Part shown: in pieces, positions 7,740 to 15,599 of the stretch
Layout: the number at the start of each line of letters is the position of its first letter
How positions within the stretch are numbered: the stretch's first letter is position 1
Assembly: GCA_002415025.1 (NCBI GenBank)
Contig: DIBR01000012.1
Coordinates: forward strand, 1 to 52,000
Length of the DNA stretch: 52,000 bases
Origin: Spongiibacteraceae bacterium UBA5047
GTDB lineage: Bacteria > Pseudomonadota > Gammaproteobacteria > Pseudomonadales > Spongiibacteraceae
Direction of reading: 5' to 3'
Notes under the pieces: model-generated
Seen by the model: the letters and a program-made list of their open reading frames with translations, nothing else
Database searches by the model: none
What the model was told of the DNA's origin: nothing
Position numbers and translations under genes: made by a program

Positions 7740-8972
7740 ATGACCGAGCAATCTCTCGCTTTCAGCCCCCTCACCGTTGGTCCGATTGAGCTGTCCAATC
7801 GCTTTATCAAGTCTGGCGCCAACGAGAATATGTACCGTGAAGGCTACCCCACCAAAGCCCTGCTAAAGCACCACCGTGATCTGGCTGCCGGTGGCATTGC
7901 CCTCACCACACTGGCCTACGCTGCCGTAGCCAAAGTCGGGCGCACGCTGCCCGACCAACTGTGGCTGCGCCCGGACGTTGTCCCACACCTCAAGGCCATC
8001 ACCAACGCGGTGCACGCCGAAGGCGGGAAAATTTCCTTGCAACTCACCCACGGCGGCTCCTTTGTGACCAGCATTTTTGTTCCGCACCGAACCATCAGTG
8101 CCTCGGGCGGACTCAACGTAGCGGGATTATTCCACGGCAATTTTTTTCAGCGCGCCATGAACGAGAAAGATATGGCACTGGTGACATCGCAGTTTGTTGA
8201 CGGTGCGCGACTGGCACGTGAGGCCGGCTTTGATGCAGTAGAGTTGCATATGGGGCATGGCTACCTGCTGAACCAGTTTATTTCACCCCTGAGCAACCGG
8301 CGCAGCGATGAGTACGGTGGCTCAGCCGAAAACCGTGTGCGTTTTCCGGCCCGCGTTCTGCGCGCGGTAAAAGAAGCGGTGGGCAGTGATATGGCCGTTG
8401 TCGCCAAGATCAATGTGGCTGACGGCGTGCGCCGTGGTGCCACTGCCGACGACGCTGTAGTAACTGCGCAGGCACTGGAGGCTGCGGGCGCCGACATGCT
8501 GGTGCTGTCCGGTGGTCGCAACGTGGAGTCCACCTGGTTTATGTTTGGCAGCCCGATGAATCAGGAAGAGTTTGCGAAGGTTTTCAGGCACCAGCCACTG
8601 CAGCGGCTGTTGATGAAGGCGGCCGCTGCCGGTACACCCAAAGGTTTGCAGTTCAAGGAAATGTATTTCGAGGAATATTCGAAAAAAGTCCGCGCCGGAG
8701 TCAAACTGCCGCTGGCCTATCTGGGCGGCATCAAGAGTATCGACAACGTCAACAAGGCGATGGACGAGGGCTTTGATGCAGTTGCGATGGCCCGTGTACT
8801 GCTGCACGACCCCGCGCTCGTCAATAAATTTCGCGATGACAGCGTCAGGCAATCCGGTTGCACCAGTTGCAACGCCTGCATCCCCCAAATCTATAACCGG
8901 GCGGGCACCTATTGCGTATTGAATCCGCCCAACGACCCGGCGCTGAACGAAATTCGTGCGGGTGAGCGCTAG
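7740..8972 (+). CDS. NADH:flavin oxidoreductase, Old Yellow Enzyme type
   Basis: A 410-residue FMN-dependent TIM-barrel oxidoreductase. Landmarks are FSPLTVGPIELSNRFIKSG at the N-terminus, AGFDAVELHMGHGYLLNQFISPLSNRRSDEYGGS (with HMGHGYL replacing the common HxAHGYL), and a C-terminal FMN-phosphate region around AYLGGIKS and AMARVLLHDP. Near the end is a CxxCxxCx11C cluster (CTSCNAC followed by a Cys in GTYCVLN). This resembles the 4Fe-4S site of the 2,4-dienoyl-CoA reductase/TMADH subgroup, but the protein ends soon after and lacks their FAD/NAD domains. It overlaps the convergent arfB stop by 2-3 bases. The exact alkene or enone substrate is unknown. Confidence 0.88.
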   Translation: MTEQSLAFSPLTVGPIELSNRFIKSGANENMYREGYPTKALLKHHRDLAAGGIALTTLAYAAVAKVGRTLPDQLWLRPDVVPHLKAITNAVHAEGGKISLQLTHGGSFVTSIFVPHRTISASGGLNVAGLFHGNFFQRAMNEKDMALVTSQFVDGARLAREAGFDAVELHMGHGYLLNQFISPLSNRRSDEYGGSAENRVRFPARVLRAVKEAVGSDMAVVAKINVADGVRRGATADDAVVTAQALEAAGADMLVLSGGRNVESTWFMFGSPMNQEEFAKVFRHQPLQRLLMKAAAAGTPKGLQFKEMYFEEYSKKVRAGVKLPLAYLGGIKSIDNVNKAMDEGFDAVAMARVLLHDPALVNKFRDDSVRQSGCTSCNACIPQIYNRAGTYCVLNPPNDPALNEIRAGER

Positions 8973-9388
8973 TCCTCTCGCCCCACTTTTCCGCGTAGCG
9001 ATTTGATACTGCCGCGCTTGGTTTTACTGTCCATTCGCCTGGATTTAGCCGACTTGCTGGCCCGGGTGGGAATGCGCGTTTTTTGCACAACCGCAACACT
9101 CTTGATCAGCAGCTGCAGCCGCTCCAGCGCGTCATCACGATTTTTTTCCTGCGTACGAAAACGCTGAGCCTTGATAACCACGACACCCTGACCGGAAATG
9201 CGCTTGTCTTTCAGCGCCAGCAAGCGAGTCTTGTAAAAGTCGGGCAATGACGACGCAGCAATATCAAAGCGCAGGTGGATGGCAGTGGACACCTTGTTAA
9301 CATTCTGGCCACCGGCACCCTGAGCCCGCACAGCAGTCAATTCAATTTCATTATCTTGCAGTGAAATCGCGCGTGAAATCTGAAGCAT
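8969..9388 (-). CDS. arfB: Alternative ribosome-rescue factor ArfB (YaeJ)
   Basis: A 139-residue peptidyl-tRNA hydrolase that rescues ribosomes stalled on non-stop mRNA. The release-factor GGQ motif lies at about residues 26-28 in AGGQNVNKVSTAIHLRF. The C-terminal tail (about residues 100-139) is strongly basic, with RASKSAKSRRM and KTKRGSIKS. This matches the ArfB tail that enters the empty mRNA channel, and the length matches E. coli ArfB (140). There is no codon-recognition domain, which separates it from RF1 and RF2. It is convergent with, and overlaps by 2-3 bases, the flavin oxidoreductase gene. Confidence 0.95.
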   Translation of the reverse strand: MLQISRAISLQDNEIELTAVRAQGAGGQNVNKVSTAIHLRFDIAASSLPDFYKTRLLALKDKRISGQGVVVIKAQRFRTQEKNRDDALERLQLLIKSVAVVQKTRIPTRASKSAKSRRMDSKTKRGSIKSLRGKVGRED

Positions 9389-9461
9389 ACACAGAGCCGG
9401 TCAGTTAAAAGCGTTATTGTGCCAGACTCCGGCCCTGGCCTGCAGTCTGCTGCAAGCAGGA

Positions 9462-9923
9462 TCAGTCAATCGCATCCGCCATGCGCTCGCTGAAATCCCA
9501 ACCCGAAACCCACTCCGGACGAATACAAACGAGGCGTTCATCGGCGACCCTTCCGCTTAGCCAGGTTGCCAGACGGCTATCCGGATTGATTCGATAGCGA
9601 GCAAACAGGGCTTTCAGCAGGGTGTCTACACCCGAGTCGCTCAGCGTTGCCTTCGCCTGCCCCCTTACGCCCCGGTAGGGCACCTGATCGCTGCCCACCT
9701 CGAAGGCGCAGCGACCGTCGCGCGCCAAACATCGCGCAACCAGCGAAGATTTGTGCAACACACAATAAAGGGCGCCCTCGCGATATAAAAACCAGTGCGA
9801 GGCGACGAGTGGTGTGCCCTCAGCCGAATTCACGGCCAAACGCAGGGGCAGCGCAGCGCTATCCAGATAGCGCTCAATGTCTGCCACTCCCAACTGACTG
9901 TTTTTACTGACGGCTACAGACAT
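9462..9923 (-). CDS. Pyridoxamine-5'-phosphate-oxidase-like split-barrel protein
   Basis: A 153-residue protein with the flavin-binding split-barrel pattern: PLRLAVNSAEGTPLVASHWFLYREGALYCVLHKSS, then a strand-turn region with RCAFEVGSDQVPYRGVRGQAKA. The frame is open upstream to 10067, but the ATG at 9921-9923 (MSVAVSKNSQ) is preceded by GCGAGG and begins just before the domain, so the upstream 48 codons are probably not translated. The family includes FMN- and F420-binding oxidoreductases as well as heme-binding proteins; the ligand cannot be read here. It is divergent from the large lipoprotein gene. Confidence 0.75.
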   Translation of the reverse strand: MSVAVSKNSQLGVADIERYLDSAALPLRLAVNSAEGTPLVASHWFLYREGALYCVLHKSSLVARCLARDGRCAFEVGSDQVPYRGVRGQAKATLSDSGVDTLLKALFARYRINPDSRLATWLSGRVADERLVCIRPEWVSGWDFSERMADAID

Positions 9924-10115
9924 GTTTATACCTCGCTCTGATACCAATGGTTGACAGTACCTACGCTGCTTTTGGCCAAGTCGATTCCGACAATTCACCC
10001 TGCCCCGACAAAAAGGCACTGGCCCGCCGGTCGCACTCCCCGGCGATGGATGTTTCCCTGCTATCAACGTATGCTTATGTGTACACCGATAACAATAATT
10101 CCACCGGCTGACAAC

Positions 10116-13100
10116 ATGGCTACGATACCCCCTGCACCACAGATAACGACAGATTCCCTAACGGCTGTACGCAAAGAGCCCACCCTGCCAGGGCTGCGTT
10201 GTGCGCTCGCGCTGTCACTGCTCGCGCTCGCGGCCTGCCATGATTCAGACTCCAGCTCCAGCGCCGCGGCGCCCGCCACCCCGCCCCCCGCAGCGGCAAT
10301 CAGCGATTGTGCTGTCGCTCGCGTGGCAGCCGGCCCCGCTGATCTGGTGCCCGGACCACTTGCGCGCGGCACAGCGGGCGACATTGTGATCGAGAACCGC
10401 CGTATGCGTGCCATCATCCAGAAAGGCGGGCGCAACTGGTTCAATATCGGGCAGTTTGGCGGCAACATTATCGACGCCGTCCCCAAGGCCGCCGATGGCA
10501 GCCTGGCGGCAGAAGACCATTACGAAGAAGCCAGCCTCGGCACCAACATTGAATCCTCGCCCAACTATGACGCCGTCACCATCGTCAACGCCGGTGGTGA
10601 GGACGCGGACGGGAAGTGCATTCCCGCCGTTGTTCGCGCCACCGGCCCCGATGACCTGCTCGACTTTGTCAATGGCAGTTCTGCCATCCGCGATATGGGT
10701 TTCAGCTTTCCCCAAAGTGCCGACGACGTCGATTTGCCAGTTACCGTACATACTGACTACACCCTGGATGCAAACCAGTCTGCAGTCACCATGAACAGCA
10801 CAATTATCAATGCATCGGGCAGCGACCTGAGAATATATCTGGCCGAATACGTAAACGGCTCCGGCGAGGTGGAGTTGTTCCAGCACGGCTACGGCTTTGG
10901 CGAAGCGCTGATTACCGCGCCCTGTGCCAGTTGCCGGTCCATCATCTATGCCGGACACGAAGGGGGCAGCGGAGTGAGCTACGGCATTGTGCACAACACT
11001 CCGCGGACAACTACCTTGAGCGTCTCGGGCGTTACAGTACTGGTCTACGGCACCGATGCAACGGTACTGGCGGCTGTGCCCGAGCCACTCAATCAAGTCA
11101 CCGAACCGCCGCCGTTCACCGTGCCGGCCAATGGTGAGCTCAGCTTCACCCGCTGGTTTGTCGTGGGCACCGGCAGCGTTGCCAGCATACTCGACACCCA
11201 ATACAGCCTGCTGGGAGTGAGCACCGGCAGCGTGGGCGGCACCGTAACAGATCAGAATGGCCCGGTTAGCGGTGCCGAGATTGCCGTCATTGGCAGCGAC
11301 AATGACTTCACACCCATAGCGCCCGGGGTATTACCCTTACCCTATCCGCCCATTCCCGGCGCGCGCGGCCCCGCAACGCTGGTAGTCAACCATATGCGTA
11401 CCGACGCCAGTGGCCGGTTTCAGGGCAGGCTGCCGCCCGGCGACTATCAACTACGGCTGAATATCCCCGGACGCGGCGCACTGCCCGGCGGCACCGCCAA
11501 CGTGAGCGTGACCGAAAACCAGCTCACCACGCAAAATTTTACCGCACCGCTTCCCGCCCAACTGCGGGTGTTGGTGGTAGATGAAAACAATCTCCCCATC
11601 GCCGCCAAAGTGCAGCTGATCGGCAGTGACTCCAGCCCCGACGCCGGAGAACCCCAGAATCAGGAAAGCGTGCTGGGCGGCTTACTGACGCTGAACACCG
11701 GTATTTTCGGCGACTTTGCGGCTGACAAGCTGCCCGGCGGCGTCATACTGTCGGAATTTGCGGTAGCCGACCCCCTGCGAAGGGGCGCGGTTACCGTGGG
11801 TGATACCGGGCTGCTCGAGGCCCAGGCGGGTGAATTTGTGCTTTCCGTGTCACGCGGTCCGCGCTATTCGGAACACAGCCAGACCGTCACACTGACTCCC
11901 GGAGCGGTCACTACCGTCACTGCACGGCTGGTCAAGGTGGTGGATACCACCGACCATCTGCTGGCCGACTTCCACGTACACTCGTTCAACAGCCCCGACT
12001 CGGAAGTGACCAACCGCGAGCGTTTAATCACCTATTTGTCTGAGGACATGGACTTCTTTACACCCTCGGATCACGGCTACCGCGCCAACTTCGAGCCCGT
12101 AATTGCCGACATGCAGGTTGGCCACCTGTTGGCCAGCGCCCCCAGCGCGGAAATCACAACCTTTGATTATGGTCACTACAACGCATGGCCGGTGCGCATC
12201 GAAGCAGAGCCCGCCAACAGCGACGAAGCCTCGCAAAGCAGCGACCTGAAAATTTCACAGGGTGCCACCGACTGGGGCGGGCCAGCGCCTCGCGGGCAAG
12301 ACTTTCCCAGCGCAGGTAATTTTTCGCGCGAACCGGCAAAAATTTTCGATGAAATGCGCGCCGACCCGCTGCAAGCCGGCCGTCAGGTCGTAGTACAGAT
12401 CAATCATGTGGATTCGTTTTTCGGCGCCGGCGGCCTGGAAATTGACAGCGGCTTTGTCGGCAAAGATCCCCAGTCCAATGTCACACCTGCGAGTAAACGC
12501 CTGAACCCTGCTCTCACCAATCTGTTTGATCGGGATTTTGACTCACTGGAGTTGTGGATTGGCGTCGATGGCCGCGAACATCAATTGGAGAAATTCCTCG
12601 GCCAGAATATTGGCGACTGGTTCAACCTGCTCAATCGCGGCTTGCTCCGAACGCTGGTGGCCAACTCCGACACGCACGACCGGCGACTCACCTCGCTGTC
12701 TACCCGCAACTATATTTCCGCTCCGACGGTGCTCAGCCAGGGCCAACCCGACCCGCAAAAAATGCGTCAGGCGCCGCATGACATTGGCGATGCCATTCGC
12801 AACGGCTACAGCACCGGCAGCAATTCGCTGTTTATGCAGGTTAAAGCCAGCAACGCTTTAACTCAGGGTGCCGGCCTTGAGCAAAGTGATGCTTTCGGCG
12901 TAAAAACGAAACCTCTGGTGGCGCTTGGCGGAAAAGTATCGCTCAAGGTTGATATACAATCACCGGTATGGGCGGAGTACGACGAAATTTCGGTGTACAT
13001 CAACACGCCCACCACCCGCCACAAAGACCAGTTCGGCCAGCCCAGCAGCCCCGCTCGCTACAACATTTGCTCCCCCGAACACAGGCTCGGCCTGGCAGAC

Positions 13101-13415
13101 TTCTCACGCACGCGCGTGCCAGTTACCACCATCGACGGCACAACATATCAGCGGCTGGAATCCAGCGCGACGATCGACCTGACTCTGCTGAAAGATAGCT
13201 GGGTAGTGGTGCTCGCGCGCGGCAACGACGGGGTATCGAAGCCACTCTGGCCGGTTGTGCCCAATGATTTCAGCGACAGCGGCGATGGCCTCGGCACCCG
13301 CAGCAGCGCCGATACAGGCACCGTTGCGATGGCGGTCAGCAACCCGATTTATGTTGATGTGGACGGCAACGGCTGGCATGCACCGGCGCTCAATGTAGTG
13401 GCATCCTGCCCCTGA
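10116..13415 (+). CDS. CehA/McbA-type PHP-domain metallohydrolase, predicted lipoprotein
   Basis: A protein of about 1,099 residues. A hydrophobic signal ending ALSLLALAAC gives a lipobox, so it is probably anchored in the cell envelope. The N-terminal ~300 residues are an unrecognised beta-rich domain. Residues about 375-470 resemble a carboxypeptidase-regulatory-like beta sandwich (GGTVTDQNGPVSGAEIAV). The PHP-like metal-binding domain starts at about residue 615 with ADFHVHSFNSPDSE, then TPSDHGY, QINHVDSFF and NSDTHDRR, supplying the His/Asp ligands. CehA and McbA proteins hydrolyse the carbamate carbaryl, but most relatives have unknown substrates. The start is uncertain: the frame is open to 9951, the ATG at 10116 has only a weak ribosome-binding site, and the n-region before the signal is long. 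Confidence 0.8.
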   Translation: MATIPPAPQITTDSLTAVRKEPTLPGLRCALALSLLALAACHDSDSSSSAAAPATPPPAAAISDCAVARVAAGPADLVPGPLARGTAGDIVIENRRMRAIIQKGGRNWFNIGQFGGNIIDAVPKAADGSLAAEDHYEEASLGTNIESSPNYDAVTIVNAGGEDADGKCIPAVVRATGPDDLLDFVNGSSAIRDMGFSFPQSADDVDLPVTVHTDYTLDANQSAVTMNSTIINASGSDLRIYLAEYVNGSGEVELFQHGYGFGEALITAPCASCRSIIYAGHEGGSGVSYGIVHNTPRTTTLSVSGVTVLVYGTDATVLAAVPEPLNQVTEPPPFTVPANGELSFTRWFVVGTGSVASILDTQYSLLGVSTGSVGGTVTDQNGPVSGAEIAVIGSDNDFTPIAPGVLPLPYPPIPGARGPATLVVNHMRTDASGRFQGRLPPGDYQLRLNIPGRGALPGGTANVSVTENQLTTQNFTAPLPAQLRVLVVDENNLPIAAKVQLIGSDSSPDAGEPQNQESVLGGLLTLNTGIFGDFAADKLPGGVILSEFAVADPLRRGAVTVGDTGLLEAQAGEFVLSVSRGPRYSEHSQTVTLTPGAVTTVTARLVKVVDTTDHLLADFHVHSFNSPDSEVTNRERLITYLSEDMDFFTPSDHGYRANFEPVIADMQVGHLLASAPSAEITTFDYGHYNAWPVRIEAEPANSDEASQSSDLKISQGATDWGGPAPRGQDFPSAGNFSREPAKIFDEMRADPLQAGRQVVVQINHVDSFFGAGGLEIDSGFVGKDPQSNVTPASKRLNPALTNLFDRDFDSLELWIGVDGREHQLEKFLGQNIGDWFNLLNRGLLRTLVANSDTHDRRLTSLSTRNYISAPTVLSQGQPDPQKMRQAPHDIGDAIRNGYSTGSNSLFMQVKASNALTQGAGLEQSDAFGVKTKPLVALGGKVSLKVDIQSPVWAEYDEISVYINTPTTRHKDQFGQPSSPARYNICSPEHRLGLADFSRTRVPVTTIDGTTYQRLESSATIDLTLLKDSWVVVLARGNDGVSKPLWPVVPNDFSDSGDGLGTRSSADTGTVAMAVSNPIYVDVDGNGWHAPALNVVASCP

Positions 13416-13438
13416 GAGGAGTCTTGCGGAGGCCCGGC

Positions 13439-13870
13439 CTACTTGTGAACGACAGCCTCAACTGCGCCGGACCAGGTGCCGTGCAACGCCGCCCACTCTT
13501 CCGGCACGCGGTACTGCACAACTTTGGTGACCACGCGAATATTGGGCTCGAGCAGGTAGGTGGTTTCACCGGGCTGCAAGGTGACCGGCGCATAGTGGGG
13601 GGCACTGCTTTTTAGCAGTATTTTTTCATCGCCACGCTGCCAGTATTCCGGCTTGGGGAAAATCTCGACCCGGTCCCCCCGTCCCTCATAAACCAGGTTG
13701 CCGGTAACAACCGTCACCGCTCGCTCGCTGCTGTTTTCGAGGTAAGCCTGAACAAAACCGATGCGGTTTTTAGCGATGTGTAACGTCAGTTCCTGCGCGT
13801 TGGCGCAAAGGCTGACAATCCAGAGCCCAAGCACAGCGGCCATTTTTATCATTGCAGTATTCCAAGCCAT
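13439..13870 (-). CDS. Small exported protein, family not recognised
   Basis: A 143-residue protein with a signal peptide (hydrophobic MAAVLGLWIVSLC, likely cleavage after CANA, leaving QELTLHI). The mature part alternates short beta-like strands and turns (IGFVQAYLENSSERAVTVVTGNLVYEG and LQPGETTYLLEPN), suggesting an immunoglobulin-like sandwich in the periplasm. No catalytic motif is evident. Translation could begin at residue 1 or at MIKMAAV six residues later. It is convergent with the CehA/McbA-type gene, 23 bp away, so the two need not be functionally linked. Confidence 0.6.
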   Translation of the reverse strand: MAWNTAMIKMAAVLGLWIVSLCANAQELTLHIAKNRIGFVQAYLENSSERAVTVVTGNLVYEGRGDRVEIFPKPEYWQRGDEKILLKSSAPHYAPVTLQPGETTYLLEPNIRVVTKVVQYRVPEEWAALHGTWSGAVEAVVHK

Positions 13871-13993
13871 CTATTCACCAAAACTATTCACAGAATAAGA
13901 TAAAGCGCAAAAGCAACATTCAACGCGCCGCTACAGGCATGTTAAGGTCAGCCTCTTGCCTTAGCGTTACACCTTACCACAGGGAGCCTTGCC

Positions 13994-15217
13994 ATGACCG
14001 ACACACACTACGATGTCATTGTTTTTGGAGCGACCAGCTTTGTCGGTCAGATTGTCTGCCAGTATCTAACGACTGAGTACAAGGGGCCACTACGCTGGGC
14101 CGCAGCCGGTCGCTCGGAAAGCAAGCTGCGCAGTGTGCAGCAGGCACTGGGAACCAGCGACGAAGCAATGCCGATTTTGCTGGCCAACGCCGATGACCCC
14201 CGGTCGCTCGAAGCGCTGTGCCGGCAGTGCGATGTGATTATTTCAACCGTTGGACCCTACGCATTGTTTGGCGAACCGATGGTGAAGGCCTGCGTCGAAA
14301 CAGGCACCGATTACTGCGATCTCACCGGCGAAACCCAGTGGATACAGCAAATGGTTGAACGCTACCAGGCGCAGGCCGAGAAAACCGGCGCGCGCATCGT
14401 TCACTGCTGCGGTTTTGATTCAATTCCCTCTGACCTTGGCGTTTACTTCCTGCAGCAGCAGGCAAAAGCCCGGCAGGGCGAATACTGCTCATCAGTGAAA
14501 ATGCGTGTTAAGGCCATGCGCGGCGGCTTTAGTGGCGGCACGGTGGCCAGCCTGATCAATGTCATCAAAGAGGCCAGCAAAGACCCTGAGCTGCGCAAAT
14601 CGCTGACCAACCCCTACTCAATCTGCCCGCCGTCATTTCAGCCAAAGGTGCGACAGCACAATATTAAAGGTGCCGAATTTGATGAAGATATTAACGGCTG
14701 GATAGCGCCATTTGTCATGTCGGCAATCAATACCCGGGTTGTGCATCGCAGCAATGCCCTCGCCGGGGCCGCCTATGGCGAGCAGTTTCGCTACGACGAA
14801 GCCGTCATAACCGGCAAAGGATTCAAGGGCCGCCTGGCGGCACTCGCGATGACCGCAGGCCTCGGAGGCTTAATGATCGGTGGTGCGCTCGCGCCCAGCC
14901 GCTGGGTACTGGAGCGCTTTATACTGCCCAAACCCGGCGAGGGCCCCAGCCCCGAAGAACAATTGAGCGGCTTGTACGATTTGCGTTTTTTCGGAACATT
15001 GAATGATGGCGAGTTGATACGCTGCAAGGTCACCGGTGATCGCGACCCCGGTTACGGCTCTACTGCCAAAATGCTCTCGCAGGCCGCTATCTGCCTGCAG
15101 GCTACCGACAAGGCAACCACCGGCGGCGGTATCTGGACTCCCGCAACGGCTATGGGCCAGCCCCTGATCGATCGGCTGGAAGCGCATGCAGGCCTGAAGT
15201 TCGAGAGCATTAGCTAG
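13994..15217 (+). CDS. Saccharopine dehydrogenase / trans-acting enoyl reductase family protein
   Basis: A 407-residue NAD(P)-dependent oxidoreductase. The N-terminal Rossmann fold starts DVIVFGATSFVGQIVCQYL, with GATSFVG as the nucleotide loop. It is followed by DVIISTVGPYALFGEP and DYCDLTGETQWIQ, both typical of the saccharopine-dehydrogenase-like group that includes the mycobacterial trans-acting enoyl reductase. A later block (HCCGFDSIPSDLGVYFL) is also diagnostic. The bacterial relatives are usually membrane- or lipid-associated and of unknown substrate; lysine metabolism is unlikely. AGGGAG precedes the ATG by about 8 bases. The stop lies 1 bp from the convergent DUF3301 stop. Confidence 0.85.
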   Translation: MTDTHYDVIVFGATSFVGQIVCQYLTTEYKGPLRWAAAGRSESKLRSVQQALGTSDEAMPILLANADDPRSLEALCRQCDVIISTVGPYALFGEPMVKACVETGTDYCDLTGETQWIQQMVERYQAQAEKTGARIVHCCGFDSIPSDLGVYFLQQQAKARQGEYCSSVKMRVKAMRGGFSGGTVASLINVIKEASKDPELRKSLTNPYSICPPSFQPKVRQHNIKGAEFDEDINGWIAPFVMSAINTRVVHRSNALAGAAYGEQFRYDEAVITGKGFKGRLAALAMTAGLGGLMIGGALAPSRWVLERFILPKPGEGPSPEEQLSGLYDLRFFGTLNDGELIRCKVTGDRDPGYGSTAKMLSQAAICLQATDKATTGGGIWTPATAMGQPLIDRLEAHAGLKFESIS

Positions 15218-15218
15218 G

Positions 15219-15557
15219 TTAATGCAGCGTTTGTTCCTCGTCGGGAATGCGGTGGGGGGGCACCTGAATTGATTCAACCAGGCGCCCCAGCATCACCGTC
15301 TTGCCCAGATAACGTTCGCCACCGGTGACCGTAAACTCGAATTGATAACCACGCCAGAAATGCGGCCGCCCATCGCGTCCGCGCTTGAGCCAGAGTGCTC
15401 GCAAGGCAACACTCTCATCCAGCAATTGCAGCTGCTCGCGCTGGCAATACATACGTGTTGCGCGCAATGCTATTTCGCGCACGCCCTGCGCCTGCCAGTA
15501 GTACGCACCCAGCAGCGACACGACAAGCAACAGAACAATATCAGAAAATGAAATCAT
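15219..15557 (-). CDS. DUF3301 domain protein
   Basis: A 112-residue protein with one N-terminal membrane helix (FSDIVLLLVVSLLGAYYW, about residues 4-21). A soluble domain follows with the DUF3301 pattern: REIALRATRMYCQREQLQLLDESVALRAL, then a basic LKRGRDGRPHFWRGYQFEFTVTGGERY. Predicted to be inner-membrane anchored with the domain in the cytosol. The family is mostly gammaproteobacterial and its function is unknown. It ends 1 bp from the saccharopine-dehydrogenase-like gene and is upstream-adjacent to nothing obvious. Confidence 0.8.
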   Translation of the reverse strand: MISFSDIVLLLVVSLLGAYYWQAQGVREIALRATRMYCQREQLQLLDESVALRALWLKRGRDGRPHFWRGYQFEFTVTGGERYLGKTVMLGRLVESIQVPPHRIPDEEQTLH

Positions 15558-15573
15558 ATTTTTCCATCATACA

Positions 15574-15588
15574 GGGTGATGGTCACCC
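15574..15588 (-). terminator. Short hairpin after the REC-PAS kinase gene
   Basis: A six-base stem (GGGTGA/TCACCC) with a three-base loop lies 11 bp beyond the stop of the kinase read on the minus strand. No uninterrupted T-run follows, so it may be a weak or Rho-assisted terminator, or chance. Confidence 0.3.
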
Positions 15589-15599
15589 CAACGGCAAAT

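Noticed and set aside
9951..10115. Upstream extension of the large lipoprotein gene
   Set aside because: It would place about 95 residues ahead of the lipobox signal peptide, which is implausible, so the ATG at 10116 was taken.
15574..15588. Strong intrinsic terminator
   Set aside because: Six-base stem without a T-run; listed only as a low-confidence hairpin.
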